Notes: generated by a model not told the origin, from the sequence alone. 64,000 bases of DNA from Bradyrhizobium amphicarpaeae (GCF_002266435.3 NZ_CP029426.2:2014001-2078000); one strand, 5' to 3'. Positions 1 through 8,597 are shown, numbered from the stretch's first letter. Numbers and translations: made by a program.

Positions 1-299
1 CGAAAGGTCTCCAGGCTGAAGGTCGAAAAGGTGGTGTAGCCGCCGCAGAACCCGGTCATGACGAATTGCCGGTGCTCCGGCCGCGCCAGCATGCGGCCGT
101 CGGGGCCGGTCAGGCTCGCATAGAAGCCGATGATCAGCGAGCCCGTGGCGTTGATGAACAGCGTCGCGAACGGAAAGCCCGGCCCGGTGTCGAGCGCGAG
201 CCCGACCAGGTAGCGGGTCAGCCCGCCGACCATGCTGCCGGCGGCAACCCAGGCGTAAAGCATCGCAGCGCGCCGGCGCTCGGCGGAGGGGGAGTTCAT
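1..299 (-). CDS. crcB: Fluoride channel CrcB/Fluc, 3'-truncated by window edge
   Basis: This is the N-terminal ~99 residues of a small four-helix membrane protein; the gene runs off the left edge. Fluc/CrcB proteins form dual-topology dimers that passively export fluoride across the inner membrane. The translated N-terminus is MNSPSAERR, followed by hydrophobic segments with the family hallmarks N-A-T-G-S and GGYTTFSTFSLETF, the phenylalanine/threonine/serine track lining the fluoride path. The ATG at 297-299 is preceded by TGGAGG about ten bases upstream and lies 6 bp after the stop of the second crcB, so the two are translationally close. A pair of adjacent, non-identical crcB genes usually means a heterodimeric channel. 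The identification is secure; only the C-terminus is unseen. Confidence 0.93.
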   Translation of the reverse strand, partial: MNSPSAERRRAAMLYAWVAAGSMVGGLTRYLVGLALDTGPGFPFATLFINATGSLIIGFYASLTGPDGRMLARPEHRQFVMTGFCGGYTTFSTFSLETF

Positions 300-305
300 T
301 GGCCG

Positions 306-695
306 CTAGCCTCCAAGGCCGTCTGCCAGGAGGAAACCGCAACTGACGGCGGCAAGGCAGAGCCCGACCGAGAACACGACGTTGCCGAGCGCATGCATCG
401 GTTCGCCGCTACGCGCGAGCGTCAGGGTCTGCAGGCTGAACGAGGACACCGTGGTGTAGCAGCCGAGAAATCCCGTCACCGCGAACAGCCACGGATTGGG
501 CGTGGCGAAGACCGAGCCCGGATGGGTCGCCAGCGCGCCGAAAATGCCGATCAGGAAGGCGCCGGTGACGTTGATGGTCATGGTGCCCCAAGGAAACGTC
601 TCGCCCAGCCGCCGCGCGATCACGCCGGAAACGAAATAGCGCGCGCAGCCGCCGAGCACGCTGCCGGCCATGATCGCGATTGCTCCGCTCAGCAC
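306..695 (-). CDS. crcB: Fluoride channel CrcB/Fluc, second copy
   Basis: This is a complete CrcB/Fluc subunit of about 129 residues, the usual family length of around 125. It carries the NVTGAFLIG helix and the GCYTTVSSFSLQTL motif matching the fluoride-pore signature, with four predicted membrane helices ending in SVGLCLAAVSCGFLLADG. The open frame extends further upstream, but I chose the GTG at 693-695 because GGGAGG sits nine bases before it; a longer start would overlap the upstream MFS gene with no membrane-protein character. It lies 19 bp downstream of the MFS stop and 6 bp upstream of the other crcB, so all three are one operon read from the fluoride riboswitch. The divergence between the copies fits an obligate heterodimer. 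Confidence 0.93.
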   Translation of the reverse strand: MLSGAIAIMAGSVLGGCARYFVSGVIARRLGETFPWGTMTINVTGAFLIGIFGALATHPGSVFATPNPWLFAVTGFLGCYTTVSSFSLQTLTLARSGEPMHALGNVVFSVGLCLAAVSCGFLLADGLGG

Positions 696-714
696 GATGA
701 ACGACCTCCCATCC

Positions 715-1923
715 TCATTTGTCCTCCGATGCCAGACCGTTGCCGACGGCCAAAAGTCCCACGAGCGCGACCAGCGCGAAACCGAGCCCTGCAAAGAACG
801 TTCCTGCCGGACCATAGGCGTCCCACATCGCGCCTGCGATCACACTCGCGGCCAGCAAGGCAAGGCCGGTGAACAGGTTGAAATAGCCGAACGCGGTGCC
901 GCGCAGGCTGGGCGGCGCGGCGTCGGCAACGAGCGCCGAGAGCAGGCCTTGCGTCAGTCCCATATGCAGCCCCCACAATACGACGCCGAGTGCGAGGCCT
1001 CCAAGGCTCGGCAACAGCGCGAGCGCGAGATCGGCACACGCGAGGAAGACGAGCCCGAGCGCAAGCAGGCCGGTCCGGTTGATGCGGTCCGAGAGCACGC
1101 CGGCTGGATAGGCCGACAGCGCGTAGACGACGTTCATCAGCACCAGCACCGCCGGCACCCACATCGCATTGAGCCCGATATTCTGTGCTCGCAGGATCAA
1201 AAAGGCCTCGCTGAAGCGCGCGAGGGTGAAGACGATTCCGACGGCCACGACGCGCCAATAGACCGCACCGAGCTGCCGCATCGCGGCGAGATTGAGCGGA
1301 TTCCCTGCAGGCTCCCGGCTCGGATCCGGCTCCGGCTCGCTCACCGCGAACGCGATCAGGCCGAGCGACAGGAATGCCGGCAGCACCGCCACCCAGAACA
1401 CCGAGGCAAAGTTATCGGCGGTCCACCACATCATGCCGATCGCCACCAGCGGTCCGACGAAGGCGCCGATGGTGTCGAGCGACTGCCGCAGGCCAAAGCT
1501 GGCCCCGCGCAGGCCGCGAGGTGCGATATCGGCGATCAGCGCATCGCGCGGCGCGCCGCGAATGCCCTTGCCGACGCGGTCGATGAAGCGCGCCGCCACC
1601 AGCCATCCGACGCTGGGTGCAAGCGGGAATAGCGGCTTGGTGAAGGCCGCGAGCCCATAGCCGAGCGCCGCGAGCAGCTTGCGCCGGCCGAGCCAGTCGG
1701 ACAATGCGCCGGAAAAGATCTTGGTGATCGAGGCCGTCGCCTCCGCGATGCCCTCGATGAAGCCGACGGTGAGCGTCGAAGCGCCGAGCACGGTGACGAG
1801 ATACACGGGCAGGAGCGCGTGGATCATCTCCGAGGAGATGTCCATCAGCATCGAGACGAAGCCGAGCACCCAGATCCCCCTGGGCAGCGCGCGACGTGCA
1901 GCATTCGGTGTCGTCGTCGTCAC
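715..1923 (-). CDS. MFS transporter in fluoride-riboswitch operon
   Basis: This is a 12-helix major facilitator superfamily permease of about 402 residues. The loop between helices 2 and 3 carries SDWLGRRKLL, a form of the MFS motif A, and a second copy of the motif (SDRINRTG) follows in the C-terminal half. I placed the start at the GTG at 1921-1923 (VTTTTPNAARRALPRG), which has AGGAGA nine bases upstream. The longer open frame to 2016 would be translated from the terminator hairpin and is not believable. It is the first gene after the fluoride riboswitch and terminator, directly upstream of two crcB genes, so it should be induced by fluoride. Whether it moves fluoride, another toxic anion or a metabolite damaged by fluoride cannot be read from sequence. 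Confidence 0.88.
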   Translation of the reverse strand: MTTTTPNAARRALPRGIWVLGFVSMLMDISSEMIHALLPVYLVTVLGASTLTVGFIEGIAEATASITKIFSGALSDWLGRRKLLAALGYGLAAFTKPLFPLAPSVGWLVAARFIDRVGKGIRGAPRDALIADIAPRGLRGASFGLRQSLDTIGAFVGPLVAIGMMWWTADNFASVFWVAVLPAFLSLGLIAFAVSEPEPDPSREPAGNPLNLAAMRQLGAVYWRVVAVGIVFTLARFSEAFLILRAQNIGLNAMWVPAVLVLMNVVYALSAYPAGVLSDRINRTGLLALGLVFLACADLALALLPSLGGLALGVVLWGLHMGLTQGLLSALVADAAPPSLRGTAFGYFNLFTGLALLAASVIAGAMWDAYGPAGTFFAGLGFALVALVGLLAVGNGLASEDK

Positions 1924-1953
1924 GTTTGGCCTTCTCCTGGCCTCTGCACCAGA

Positions 1954-1981
1954 CAACAAAAAACCCGCCATTGGCGGGTTT
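1954..1981 (-). terminator. Riboswitch-controlled intrinsic terminator
   Basis: On the minus strand a 9-bp GC-rich stem (AAACCCGCC / GGCGGGTTT, 3-base loop) is followed directly by a run of T, the complement of the A tract at 1958-1963. It lies between the fluoride aptamer and the MFS start, in the expression-platform position. The 5' arm of the stem (complement of 1973-1978) can instead pair with TTTGGCGGG encoded at 1991-1999, giving a mutually exclusive antiterminator hairpin. Confidence 0.85.
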
Positions 1982-2027
1982 GTCCATGCTCCCGCCAAAG
2001 GCAGAGGCGTAAACAACGCCCCTCCTC

Positions 2028-2107
2028 AAGCAGGAGTCATCAGCCCATCACGGTCCAGGATTCGGGTTCGAGGCCGCCGGGCGGTTGTCGGGGGACTCCA
2101 TCCCCAT
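2028..2107 (-). promoter_or_regulatory. Fluoride riboswitch aptamer (crcB motif RNA)
   Basis: The minus-strand RNA contains GGGGATGGAGTCCCC (complement of 2091-2105), then ACAACCGCCC, a variable loop, and GGGCTGATGACTCCTGCTT (complement of 2028-2046). This matches the conserved crcB-motif layout: a GGNGATGG hairpin, a CCGCCC/GGGC stem, and a P1 helix in which GGAGT pairs with ACTCC. The genes controlled are an MFS permease and two fluoride channels, which agrees with the known ligand. The P1 3' strand can also fold locally with GAGGAG just downstream (complement of 2022-2027), a plausible route by which the unbound state reaches the terminator. Confidence 0.92.
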
Positions 2108-2383
2108 CTGTGAGGCCAACCTAGCACGGAAATCGTGCCGGACAAGTAGGTGGAACCCCCTGTCCCATGGCTGGTCGTTCCGGCTTCGCGCATCGTGAGC
2201 CCCGATGACGCGAGCAATTTGGCGCGTTCCGACGGACGAGAGCGGAACGCCGTGGCCGCTTGCGCAAAGCGCGTGCACTCCGAAGCCGCAAATCCTTAAC
2301 TCGAATGTGAAGCGCAAGCGATCTTCGTGCTTTGCGGCTCGGCGATTGCATGTCACCATCGCGTCATACGACGGGAGACTGCG

Positions 2384-3247
2384 ATGCGGTTGCTGTTCTC
2401 GATCGGGGCTGTGCTGGTGGCCGGCATCTTTGCCGGAGGGGACGTCGCGGGCATCGCGGCACCAGGACCAAAATTCGAACCGCCAAAGAACGAGCCGCAG
2501 CGGCTTGCGGCCGACAGGGACGCGCAGACGGTCGATGTCGAGCTGATCCTCGCCGTCGACGTGTCTTACTCCATGGACATGGACGAGCTCGCGATCCAGC
2601 GCGAGGGCTATGCGCAGGCGATCCAGTCGAAGGAGTTCCTTCAAGCGCTGAAGCTCGGCCCGAACGGCCGGATCGCGGTGACCTATTTCGAGTGGGCCGC
2701 CTCGAGCGACCAGAAGATCATCATCCCCTGGCGGCTGGTCGACGGCCCCGAGACGGCGGACGCGGTCGCCGCCGAGATCATGAAGACGCCGATCCGTCGT
2801 GCCTCGCGCACCTCGATCTCAGGCGCGATCACGTTTGCAATGCCGCTGTTCGACGAGGATCCCTATCGGGGCCTGCGCCGCGTGATCGACATTTCCGGCG
2901 ACGGCCCCAACAACAATGGCGGCCCTGTCACGGTCGCGCGCGATGCGGCGCTGGAGAAGGGCATCGTCATCAACGGCCTGCCGATCATGGTCAAGGAGCC
3001 GTCCTATTCGACCATGGATATCGACAATCTCGATTTCTACTACGAGGATTGCGTCATCGGCGGTCCCGGCTCTTTCGTCATCACCATCAAGGACCGCGAC
3101 AAGTTCAAGGAGGCGATCCGCACCAAGCTGCTGATGGAGGTTGCCGGCCGCACGCCGGAGCGTCCCGTGATGCGGGTCGCCGACAAGGAACCGCGCGTCA
3201 ACTGCCTGATCGGCGAGAAGATCTGGTCGGACCGCTGGGGGCGCTGA
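2384..3247 (+). CDS. Secreted DUF1194 / VWA-like protein
   Basis: This is a protein of about 287 residues with an N-terminal signal peptide (MRLLFSIGAVLVAGIF, cleavage probably after an alanine near residue 26). After a short polar linker comes VELILAVDVSYSMDMDE, a von Willebrand factor A-type metal-binding start with the DxSxS pattern. The pattern ISGAITFAM and then IDISGDGPNNNGG follow, as in the DUF1194 family, whose function is not established. The ATG at 2384 has GGGAG seven bases upstream; the frame continues upstream to 2327 but without a signal peptide at its start, so the later start is preferred. It is divergent from the fluoride operon, with about 275 bp between, and stands alone. 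The likely location is the periplasm or cell surface. Confidence 0.85.
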   Translation: MRLLFSIGAVLVAGIFAGGDVAGIAAPGPKFEPPKNEPQRLAADRDAQTVDVELILAVDVSYSMDMDELAIQREGYAQAIQSKEFLQALKLGPNGRIAVTYFEWAASSDQKIIIPWRLVDGPETADAVAAEIMKTPIRRASRTSISGAITFAMPLFDEDPYRGLRRVIDISGDGPNNNGGPVTVARDAALEKGIVINGLPIMVKEPSYSTMDIDNLDFYYEDCVIGGPGSFVITIKDRDKFKEAIRTKLLMEVAGRTPERPVMRVADKEPRVNCLIGEKIWSDRWGR

Positions 3248-3411
3248 AGCCCCGCTGAGACCTTTTGTCCATCCAACCGGCAGTTGAGTTTAACGACTCG
3301 TTAACCGGTGCAGGGCCCTAATCAGTCGGTTTCTGTCCGTTTCCAGCCGGCATCCTGATATTGTTGGCGCGAACGAAAGCGGGTTTGTCAGACCTGTCTC
3401 CGAGCACTCCA

Positions 3412-4050
3412 ATGGCCGTCATCTCATCGAGCACCAACCAGATCTCGCCCGCCAACGAGCGCCTGTACCATCAGAGCGCGCTGGTCGGCGACTGGAAGGG
3501 CAATTGGGTGGGCAACGGCAATCAGCCAGTGGGCTTCAAGGTCGTAAACATCCGCGGCGCCCGGGCTCAGGTCGAGTACACCCATAACGGACACACCGAG
3601 CGCGGCTTTGCCGAGGTTCAGGGTACGCTCATCACCTTCGGCGGGGTCACGGTCGGCACCAAAGACGGCAAGAACATGGTGATGCTGTTCTCCTTCGGGG
3701 GCGCCGGCAAGCAGACCGCGAACCTTGAGAAGCAGGCCCCGCCGGCTTCCGACAGCAATCTCATGGGAAGCTGGGGCGGCTATTCCAGCGAGAACGGCAA
3801 GAGCGCGAGCTTCAAGGTGCTCGCGGTCGATGGCAAGGAAGCCCAGGTCAGCGTCACCACCGACGGCGTCACCCGCCAGGGCACCGGCTACGTCTACAAG
3901 AACGTCATCATGTTCGGCCAGGCGCAGATCGCGACCGACGACGGGCAGAACGGCAAGATCATCTACCAGGTCGGCACCAAATCCTTCATGGTGCCGGTGA
4001 CGAAATATCCGCCGGCCGATACGTCGTCCTCCGTGGACAGGACGGCATAG
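3412..4050 (+). CDS. Hypothetical protein with two internal beta repeats
   Basis: I do not recognise this family. The product of about 212 residues consists of two related units of about 75 residues: LVGDWKGNW...GFKVVNIRG...VGTKDGKNMVMLF and LMGSWGGYS...SFKVLAVDG...IATDDGQNGKIIY. Each reads as a small antiparallel beta domain, like lipocalin-type or avidin-type 'modulates polysaccharide/ligand' folds, but no active-site pattern stands out. No signal peptide is visible from the ATG at 3412, and no clear Shine-Dalgarno precedes it; an upstream TTG at 3361 is a weaker alternative. The gene stands alone between the DUF1194 gene and a small secreted protein, all on the plus strand. Confidence 0.7.
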   Translation: MAVISSSTNQISPANERLYHQSALVGDWKGNWVGNGNQPVGFKVVNIRGARAQVEYTHNGHTERGFAEVQGTLITFGGVTVGTKDGKNMVMLFSFGGAGKQTANLEKQAPPASDSNLMGSWGGYSSENGKSASFKVLAVDGKEAQVSVTTDGVTRQGTGYVYKNVIMFGQAQIATDDGQNGKIIYQVGTKSFMVPVTKYPPADTSSSVDRTA

Positions 4051-4201
4051 CTTTCACGGAAACGGTGCGCCGGATTGCGCCAGTGTCTTCACCTGGCGTT
4101 CGATCCGTCTCGGACCTGCGGCTACGGCAATGGCACGGTCGCTGCGCTGGCATTGGTGATGGCCGAGGGGTATAATCCACGCGTTCTGACGGTAGATTTT
4201 C

Positions 4202-4801
4202 ATGTTCAGCCTCGCCTCGTCACGTCGCCTTGCAATTCCGCTCGCGCTGCTTTGCCTGACCGCCGCACCGGTTCGAGCGCAGGTCGCTCCGCTGCGATAT
4301 TGGATTCCCGGCGGCCCTTTCGGCCTCGGCGGTGGTGCGGGTCAGAGTTCCGATACTGACGGCAATTTCGCCGGCTTCAATGCCGTCGGTGCGGATTGGC
4401 GCAGCAACTCGACCGGCCTCTTCGTCGGCAGCCAGCGCGGCAATCTCAATTGGAGCGGGCTCGGTCAGACCGGGCCGGCCGGCAATTTCAGTGCGCTCTC
4501 ATATGACAGCACGCAGTTCGGTTATGCCACCAAGACGATGGGCGGCTTGCCCGTCACGTTCTTTGCCGGTGTCGACACGTTGAAATATGGCAATGGCATC
4601 GGCAGCTCGGTTGCCCCGCTGACCTCGGGCGCGGCACCCGGCACCAGCGCATTTGCCGGTGTCGAATTCAAGCCGACGTCCAACCTCAGCCTGTCGTTCG
4701 GCGCCGGTTTCATCCAGCAGGATTCCGGTCGTATGGATAGCGATATCAGATCGAACATGCTGCCCGGCGAGTCGCCAGCCCTGAGCGGCCTTCGGCGTTA
4801 G
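4202..4801 (+). CDS. Small secreted protein, beta-barrel-like C-terminus
   Basis: This is a 199-residue protein with a clear signal peptide (SRRLAIPLALLCLTAAPVRAQ, cut after AQ near residue 27). The mature part is rich in Gly, Ser and Asn with alternating hydrophobic patterning. It ends in a segment such as FAGVEFKPTSNLSLSFGAGF, which resembles one or two outer-membrane beta strands, though the protein is too short for a full barrel. No enzyme motif is seen and I do not recognise a family name; similar secreted proteins occur in bradyrhizobia. Its stop overlaps the stop of the convergent nitroreductase-like gene (4798-4801). Confidence 0.7.
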   Translation: MFSLASSRRLAIPLALLCLTAAPVRAQVAPLRYWIPGGPFGLGGGAGQSSDTDGNFAGFNAVGADWRSNSTGLFVGSQRGNLNWSGLGQTGPAGNFSALSYDSTQFGYATKTMGGLPVTFFAGVDTLKYGNGIGSSVAPLTSGAAPGTSAFAGVEFKPTSNLSLSFGAGFIQQDSGRMDSDIRSNMLPGESPALSGLRR

Positions 4802-5889
4802 GATCGCATCACCAGTTCCGGCGGACGCCGCAGCGATTTCGGCAGGTCCGGGCCGTAGCCGAAGCGCATCACGATATCTGGACGCCGCTCGCCAAGCCCG
4901 AGCGAGGTTGCAAATTGCGGCCTCAGTGCCGCCACCTCGACCGGCTGGTTGACGAAGGAATATTTCAGTCCCAGCGCGGTTGCCTGCAAGCCGAAGCGCT
5001 GGCAGGCGCGGCCGACCGCGATCCAGTGCGACGTGTCGCTGCGCTCGGCCGCGAGCACGACGACGCCCGCGGAGCTGGCAAGCTGTTCGCGGTATTTCTT
5101 GTTTTCTCCGCTCTCGGTGAAGAAGAGCTTGAGCATTGGCCGCGCCAGCCATGAGGGCAGGGACGGGTTTCCCGAGGCGGGCGCGAACAACCCGTCCATG
5201 GTCGTGAGCGCCTCTGTCTCGTCGAAGCGAATCCAGCTCACGAGTTCGCGCATGAAGGCCTTGTCGCGCATTTGCGCCGAGTTGCCTTCGAGCACATAGT
5301 CGGTGACGCCGGCGATCGCGGCGCGCTCGGTCAACAGGATGGCCGTGACATCAGGTTCGCGACAGGCGTTCTCGAGCTGGCGCAAGATCTCGGGCGCGGC
5401 TTGCCTGCCGTCGAACGTCGCGCGGGTGCATTGCCTGACCGGAATTGCAGCCGCCAACGCCGTTGCGGCCGGTGGGGCCTGCTCGAGCGCGATCACGATC
5501 CGGTCGCCGTCAATGACCGGATCGGCGCGCCAGCCCAGCGTGGATGCGGCGAGGATGAGGTTTTCGGCGGCACAGCCGAGACTGACGAAGAGGTGGTGAT
5601 CGTCCGGATCGACGGCCGGACAGCGGAGCGCGAAGTCCGGTGCAATCGCGATCTCGTTGCCGCGAGCGGAGAAGATCCACGGCTGGGTGTTGTGGCTGTT
5701 GGCGGCGAGGGTGGCAAAGCGCACGAGCTCGCGATCCCGAGGTGCGGCCTGCAGCGGAACTCGCGATGACTTCACCGCCTCGTCAAAGGTCATCGCCGCA
5801 GCTGCAGCTGGGCTATCGACGGCCGCCGTGGAAAGTCCGAGCGCTGCCGCGATGAATTGGCGTCGGTCAACCACGAACGTCCGCTCCAC
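4798..5889 (-). CDS. Tat-exported nitroreductase-family protein (Acg-like)
   Basis: This 363-residue protein belongs to the group of double nitroreductase-fold proteins related to mycobacterial Acg. The N-terminus DRRQFIAAALGLSTAAV is a twin-arginine signal, so the folded, probably FMN-binding protein is exported. Family features are FATLAANSHNTQPWIF near residue 60, HHLFVSLGCAAENLILAA, and a C-terminal half with HWIAVGRACQRFGLQATALGL. In Acg-type proteins FMN may be sequestered rather than used in catalysis, so a reductase activity should not be assumed. A GTG at 5887-5889 gives the longest start; a GTG at 5875-5877 closer to the RR is possible. No operon partner is evident. Confidence 0.82.
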   Translation of the reverse strand: MERTFVVDRRQFIAAALGLSTAAVDSPAAAAAMTFDEAVKSSRVPLQAAPRDRELVRFATLAANSHNTQPWIFSARGNEIAIAPDFALRCPAVDPDDHHLFVSLGCAAENLILAASTLGWRADPVIDGDRIVIALEQAPPAATALAAAIPVRQCTRATFDGRQAAPEILRQLENACREPDVTAILLTERAAIAGVTDYVLEGNSAQMRDKAFMRELVSWIRFDETEALTTMDGLFAPASGNPSLPSWLARPMLKLFFTESGENKKYREQLASSAGVVVLAAERSDTSHWIAVGRACQRFGLQATALGLKYSFVNQPVEVAALRPQFATSLGLGERRPDIVMRFGYGPDLPKSLRRPPELVMRS

Positions 5890-5985
5890 GTTGAATTGCG
5901 CACGGCTCTTCTAGCGCCAGTGAAGGGCCGCGCAATTGACGGACGTCAAGGGTGGAGGATCCTCGCTCGGCCGTGAGTTTCAGGT

Positions 5986-7233
5986 CTATCGCGTAAATCG
6001 CGCCACCAACTCCACATGCGGCGTGTGCCGGAACTGATCGACGGGCACCACGGCGTCCAGCCGGTAGCCGCCGTCGATCAGCAGCCGCGCGTCGCGGGCA
6101 AAGGTCGCGACGTTGCAGGACACGGCGACCACTAATGGTACCTTGCTCGCGGCGAGCTTCAACGCCTGCGCCTGCGCGCCCTGGCGCGGCGGGTCGAACA
6201 CCACGGCCTCGAAATCACGCAGCTCCGGCGGCACCAGCGGGCGGCGGAACAGATCGCGCGGCTCGGCCTTGATCGGCTTCAGGCCCGGCGTGCGCGCGGC
6301 TTTCGCCAGCGCGGCGATGGCGCCGGCGTCGTTGTCGAAAGCCGTGATGCGCGCCTTCTCCGCGAGTCGCAGAGCGAACGGCCCGACGCCGCAGAAGAGA
6401 TCGAGAACCTCCTTGGCCTTGCCGATGCGTTCCGCGACGAGCGCTGCCAACGTCTCCTCGCCCACGACGGTTGCCTGCAGGAACGAGCCCGGCGGCAGCG
6501 TCACCTCGGCGCGACCCATCGTCACCGTGGGCGCCAGGCGTTGCAGCACCAGCTCGCCATGCCGCGTCAGCCGTGCCAGACGATGCTGCTCGGCGACGCG
6601 CGAGAGCGCGGTGACGAGCGGCGTCGGCAGCGGGCCGGAGCCGCGAACGTCGACATCGAGGCCGTTGGCGGTGGCGGTGACCTGGATGTCGAGCGGCTTG
6701 GTCACCGGCATCCTGGATGTCAGCGGCTCCGCCAGCGCCCAGGCGGCATCGAGCGCGCCATTCAGCGCCGGATCGAGGATCGGGCAACGATCGATTGGAA
6801 TGACGTCGTGCGAGCTCGCCGCTGCGAAACCGACCTTGAGGACGTCATGCGTGCCGAAGCGGCCGTGCAGCGTGATGCGCCTGCGCCCGGCGCCGTGGGC
6901 ATCGACCAGCGGCGCGACCTCGCAATCGATGCCGGCCTGCGCCAACGTTTCCACCACGATGCCGCGCTTCCAGGCGTGATATGGCTCGGCCGCCCAATGC
7001 TGGATGGCGCAGCCGCCGCAGACGCCGAAATGCGGGCAGAATGCGTCGATACGCTCGGGGCTTGCGACGTCGACCGCGAGCAGCTTGCGGCGGTCGGGAT
7101 GGTTGCCCACGACGTGATCGACCTCGACGGTCTCGCCGCCAAGCGTGTAGGGCACGTAGACCGCATCGCCCGTGGTCAGCGAGATGCCGTCGCCGCGATG
7201 GCCGACATGGTCGATGGTCAGGCGTTCAACCAC
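5986..7233 (-). CDS. TrmA/RumA-type RNA (uracil-5-)-methyltransferase
   Basis: This is a SAM-dependent RNA m5U methyltransferase of about 415 residues. Its parts in order are an N-terminal TRAM-like region, an iron-sulfur cysteine cluster ([10 protein letters not shown]), and a central RNA-binding domain. A Rossmann methyltransferase follows with [25 protein letters not shown] and the catalytic [10 protein letters not shown]. Family members methylate tRNA U54 or 23S rRNA uridines; the cluster suggests the RumA/RlmCD side, but the target cannot be fixed here. I chose the GTG at 7231-7233 ([11 protein letters not shown]), which overlaps the tlyA stop by 8 bp; the longer frame to 7326 lies inside tlyA and is not credible. 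The overlap implies coupling with tlyA. Confidence 0.9.
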   Translation of the reverse strand: MVERLTIDHVGHRGDGISLTTGDAVYVPYTLGGETVEVDHVVGNHPDRRKLLAVDVASPERIDAFCPHFGVCGGCAIQHWAAEPYHAWKRGIVVETLAQAGIDCEVAPLVDAHGAGRRRITLHGRFGTHDVLKVGFAAASSHDVIPIDRCPILDPALNGALDAAWALAEPLTSRMPVTKPLDIQVTATANGLDVDVRGSGPLPTPLVTALSRVAEQHRLARLTRHGELVLQRLAPTVTMGRAEVTLPPGSFLQATVVGEETLAALVAERIGKAKEVLDLFCGVGPFALRLAEKARITAFDNDAGAIAALAKAARTPGLKPIKAEPRDLFRRPLVPPELRDFEAVVFDPPRQGAQAQALKLAASKVPLVVAVSCNVATFARDARLLIDGGYRLDAVVPVDQFRHTPHVELVARFTR

Positions 7234-7960
7234 GGCGCGCGCCCAGGAAGAATTCGATGTTGCCGTCGCCGCCCGCAATCGAGGAAGGGAACACTTCGAT
7301 GTCGGTGCAGCCGAGCGAAGCGGCAAAGGCGGCGATGTCGTCGCAGATCTCCCGGTGCACGGCGGCGTCGCGGACGATGCCCTTCTTGTTGTGCTTCCTG
7401 TCGGCCTCGAATTGCGGCTTGATCAGCGCCAGCAGGCTCATCGGCGCTGCCGCCAGAGACAGCGCCACCGGCAACACTGATCTCAGCGAGATGAAGCTGA
7501 CGTCGATGACGACGACATCGGGCCGCGCCGGCAGCCGCTTGCCCTCATAGCCGCGGATGTCGGTTTCCTCCATCGACACGATCTTGGGATGGTCGCGCAG
7601 CGAGGGATGCAGCTGGCTGGTGCCGACATCGACGGCGAACACCAGGCTCGCGCCGTTCGCCAGCAACACCTCGGTGAAGCCGCCGGTGGAAGCGCCGACG
7701 TCGAGGCAGACATGGTCCTCGATCTCGATGGGGTAGCGCTCCAGCGCGCCGGCGAGCTTGACGCCGCCGCGCGAGACGTAGGGGTGCGCGGGTTCGGCCT
7801 GGATCACCGCGTCCTCAGCGATCGTCTCCGACGGCTTTGCGACCTGCTTGTCGTCGGCGGTCACGAGACCCGCCTCGATCGCCGCGCGCGCCCGCGCCCG
7901 GCTCTCGAACAGGCCACGCTCGACCAGCAGAACATCCGCACGCTTGCGGGCAGGGGACAT
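7226..7960 (-). CDS. tlyA: TlyA-family rRNA 2'-O-methyltransferase
   Basis: This 244-residue protein has an N-terminal S4 RNA-binding domain ([20 protein letters not shown], residues about 7-60) and an FtsJ-like methyltransferase domain. The SAM motif is [16 protein letters not shown], followed by [12 protein letters not shown] and LIKPQFEA, which supply the K-D-K-type catalytic set. TlyA methylates ribose 2'-OH in 16S/23S rRNA and affects capreomycin sensitivity; older annotations call it hemolysin A. The ATG at 7958-7960 has GGAG six bases upstream. Downstream the RNA methyltransferase gene overlaps its end, making a two-gene RNA-modification pair. Confidence 0.93.
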   Translation of the reverse strand: MSPARKRADVLLVERGLFESRARARAAIEAGLVTADDKQVAKPSETIAEDAVIQAEPAHPYVSRGGVKLAGALERYPIEIEDHVCLDVGASTGGFTEVLLANGASLVFAVDVGTSQLHPSLRDHPKIVSMEETDIRGYEGKRLPARPDVVVIDVSFISLRSVLPVALSLAAAPMSLLALIKPQFEADRKHNKKGIVRDAAVHREICDDIAAFAASLGCTDIEVFPSSIAGGDGNIEFFLGARRG

Positions 7961-7987
7961 CGGATCTCCGAAAGAAGGTTCGAGCGC

Positions 7988-8542
7988 TTAAGTAGCGATC
8001 AATCGCGCGGCTGCCATCCGGACGCAAGTCTCGAACGCGGCCAGATCGCGCCAGACGTCGATCGGCATCGCGACCGGCGTCACCAGCGGACAGCCGTGCA
8101 GCTCCAGGGCGTGGATCATCATGAGGTTGTCGACCAGGCCGAAATCCTCCACCGTCAGCCCCTGTGCGTCGACCAGCCGTCCGTCCTCGGATCTGACGTC
8201 CGTGAAACGACCGACACGGTCGGCATAGGTGGCGCCGTCGTTGCAATAGGCCATGCAAAATCTGCGGCGCCCGGCCATGTAGCCGAGTTCGTAAACGGTG
8301 CCGGGATCGGCGCCGGCGCCGCGAAACGGGGTGAGGTTGGCAATGATGGCGTCGGCCGCATCCATCATCGCCTCGTTGCCGCAAAAGATCTGCCTGGAGG
8401 CATCGGGCGCGGCGAGGTCGATGGCGTTGTCGAGGGGATAGAGGCCAGTAAGCCCGTGGCGCTCGCAGATCGCGACCTTCCGCCGGCCGATCTCGATCGC
8501 ATCCGGCAGGAACACGTCGGGGCCTGCCAGATAGATCTTCAT
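7988..8542 (-). CDS. Nucleoside 2-deoxyribosyltransferase
   Basis: This is a protein of about 184 residues that starts MKIYLAGPDVFLPDA, typical of the family. It carries the catalytic-glutamate region GADPGTVYELGYMAGRR and the preceding substrate motif DAIIANLTPFRG. The enzymes exchange bases between deoxynucleosides and serve purine/pyrimidine salvage; some relatives are 5'-nucleotide hydrolases. The frame remains open to 8659, but the upstream part is encoded by a palindromic repeat element, so I took the ATG at 8540-8542. It lies 27 bp upstream of tlyA in the same direction and is probably co-transcribed. Confidence 0.9.
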   Translation of the reverse strand: MKIYLAGPDVFLPDAIEIGRRKVAICERHGLTGLYPLDNAIDLAAPDASRQIFCGNEAMMDAADAIIANLTPFRGAGADPGTVYELGYMAGRRRFCMAYCNDGATYADRVGRFTDVRSEDGRLVDAQGLTVEDFGLVDNLMMIHALELHGCPLVTPVAMPIDVWRDLAAFETCVRMAAARLIAT

Positions 8543-8597
8543 GGAAGTCGGTACCGGAACATTGAGGCAGAGATGCAAACCATAGCGCGTGGTCTGC

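Noticed and set aside
66..1632. Plus-strand open frames opposite the crcB-MFS operon
   Set aside because: Arg/Glu-rich translations with no family features, fully antisense to three well-supported membrane-protein genes.
1924..2016. N-terminal extension of the MFS transporter to 2016
   Set aside because: It would translate through the riboswitch terminator hairpin; the GTG at 1923 has a good ribosome-binding site and fits the family.
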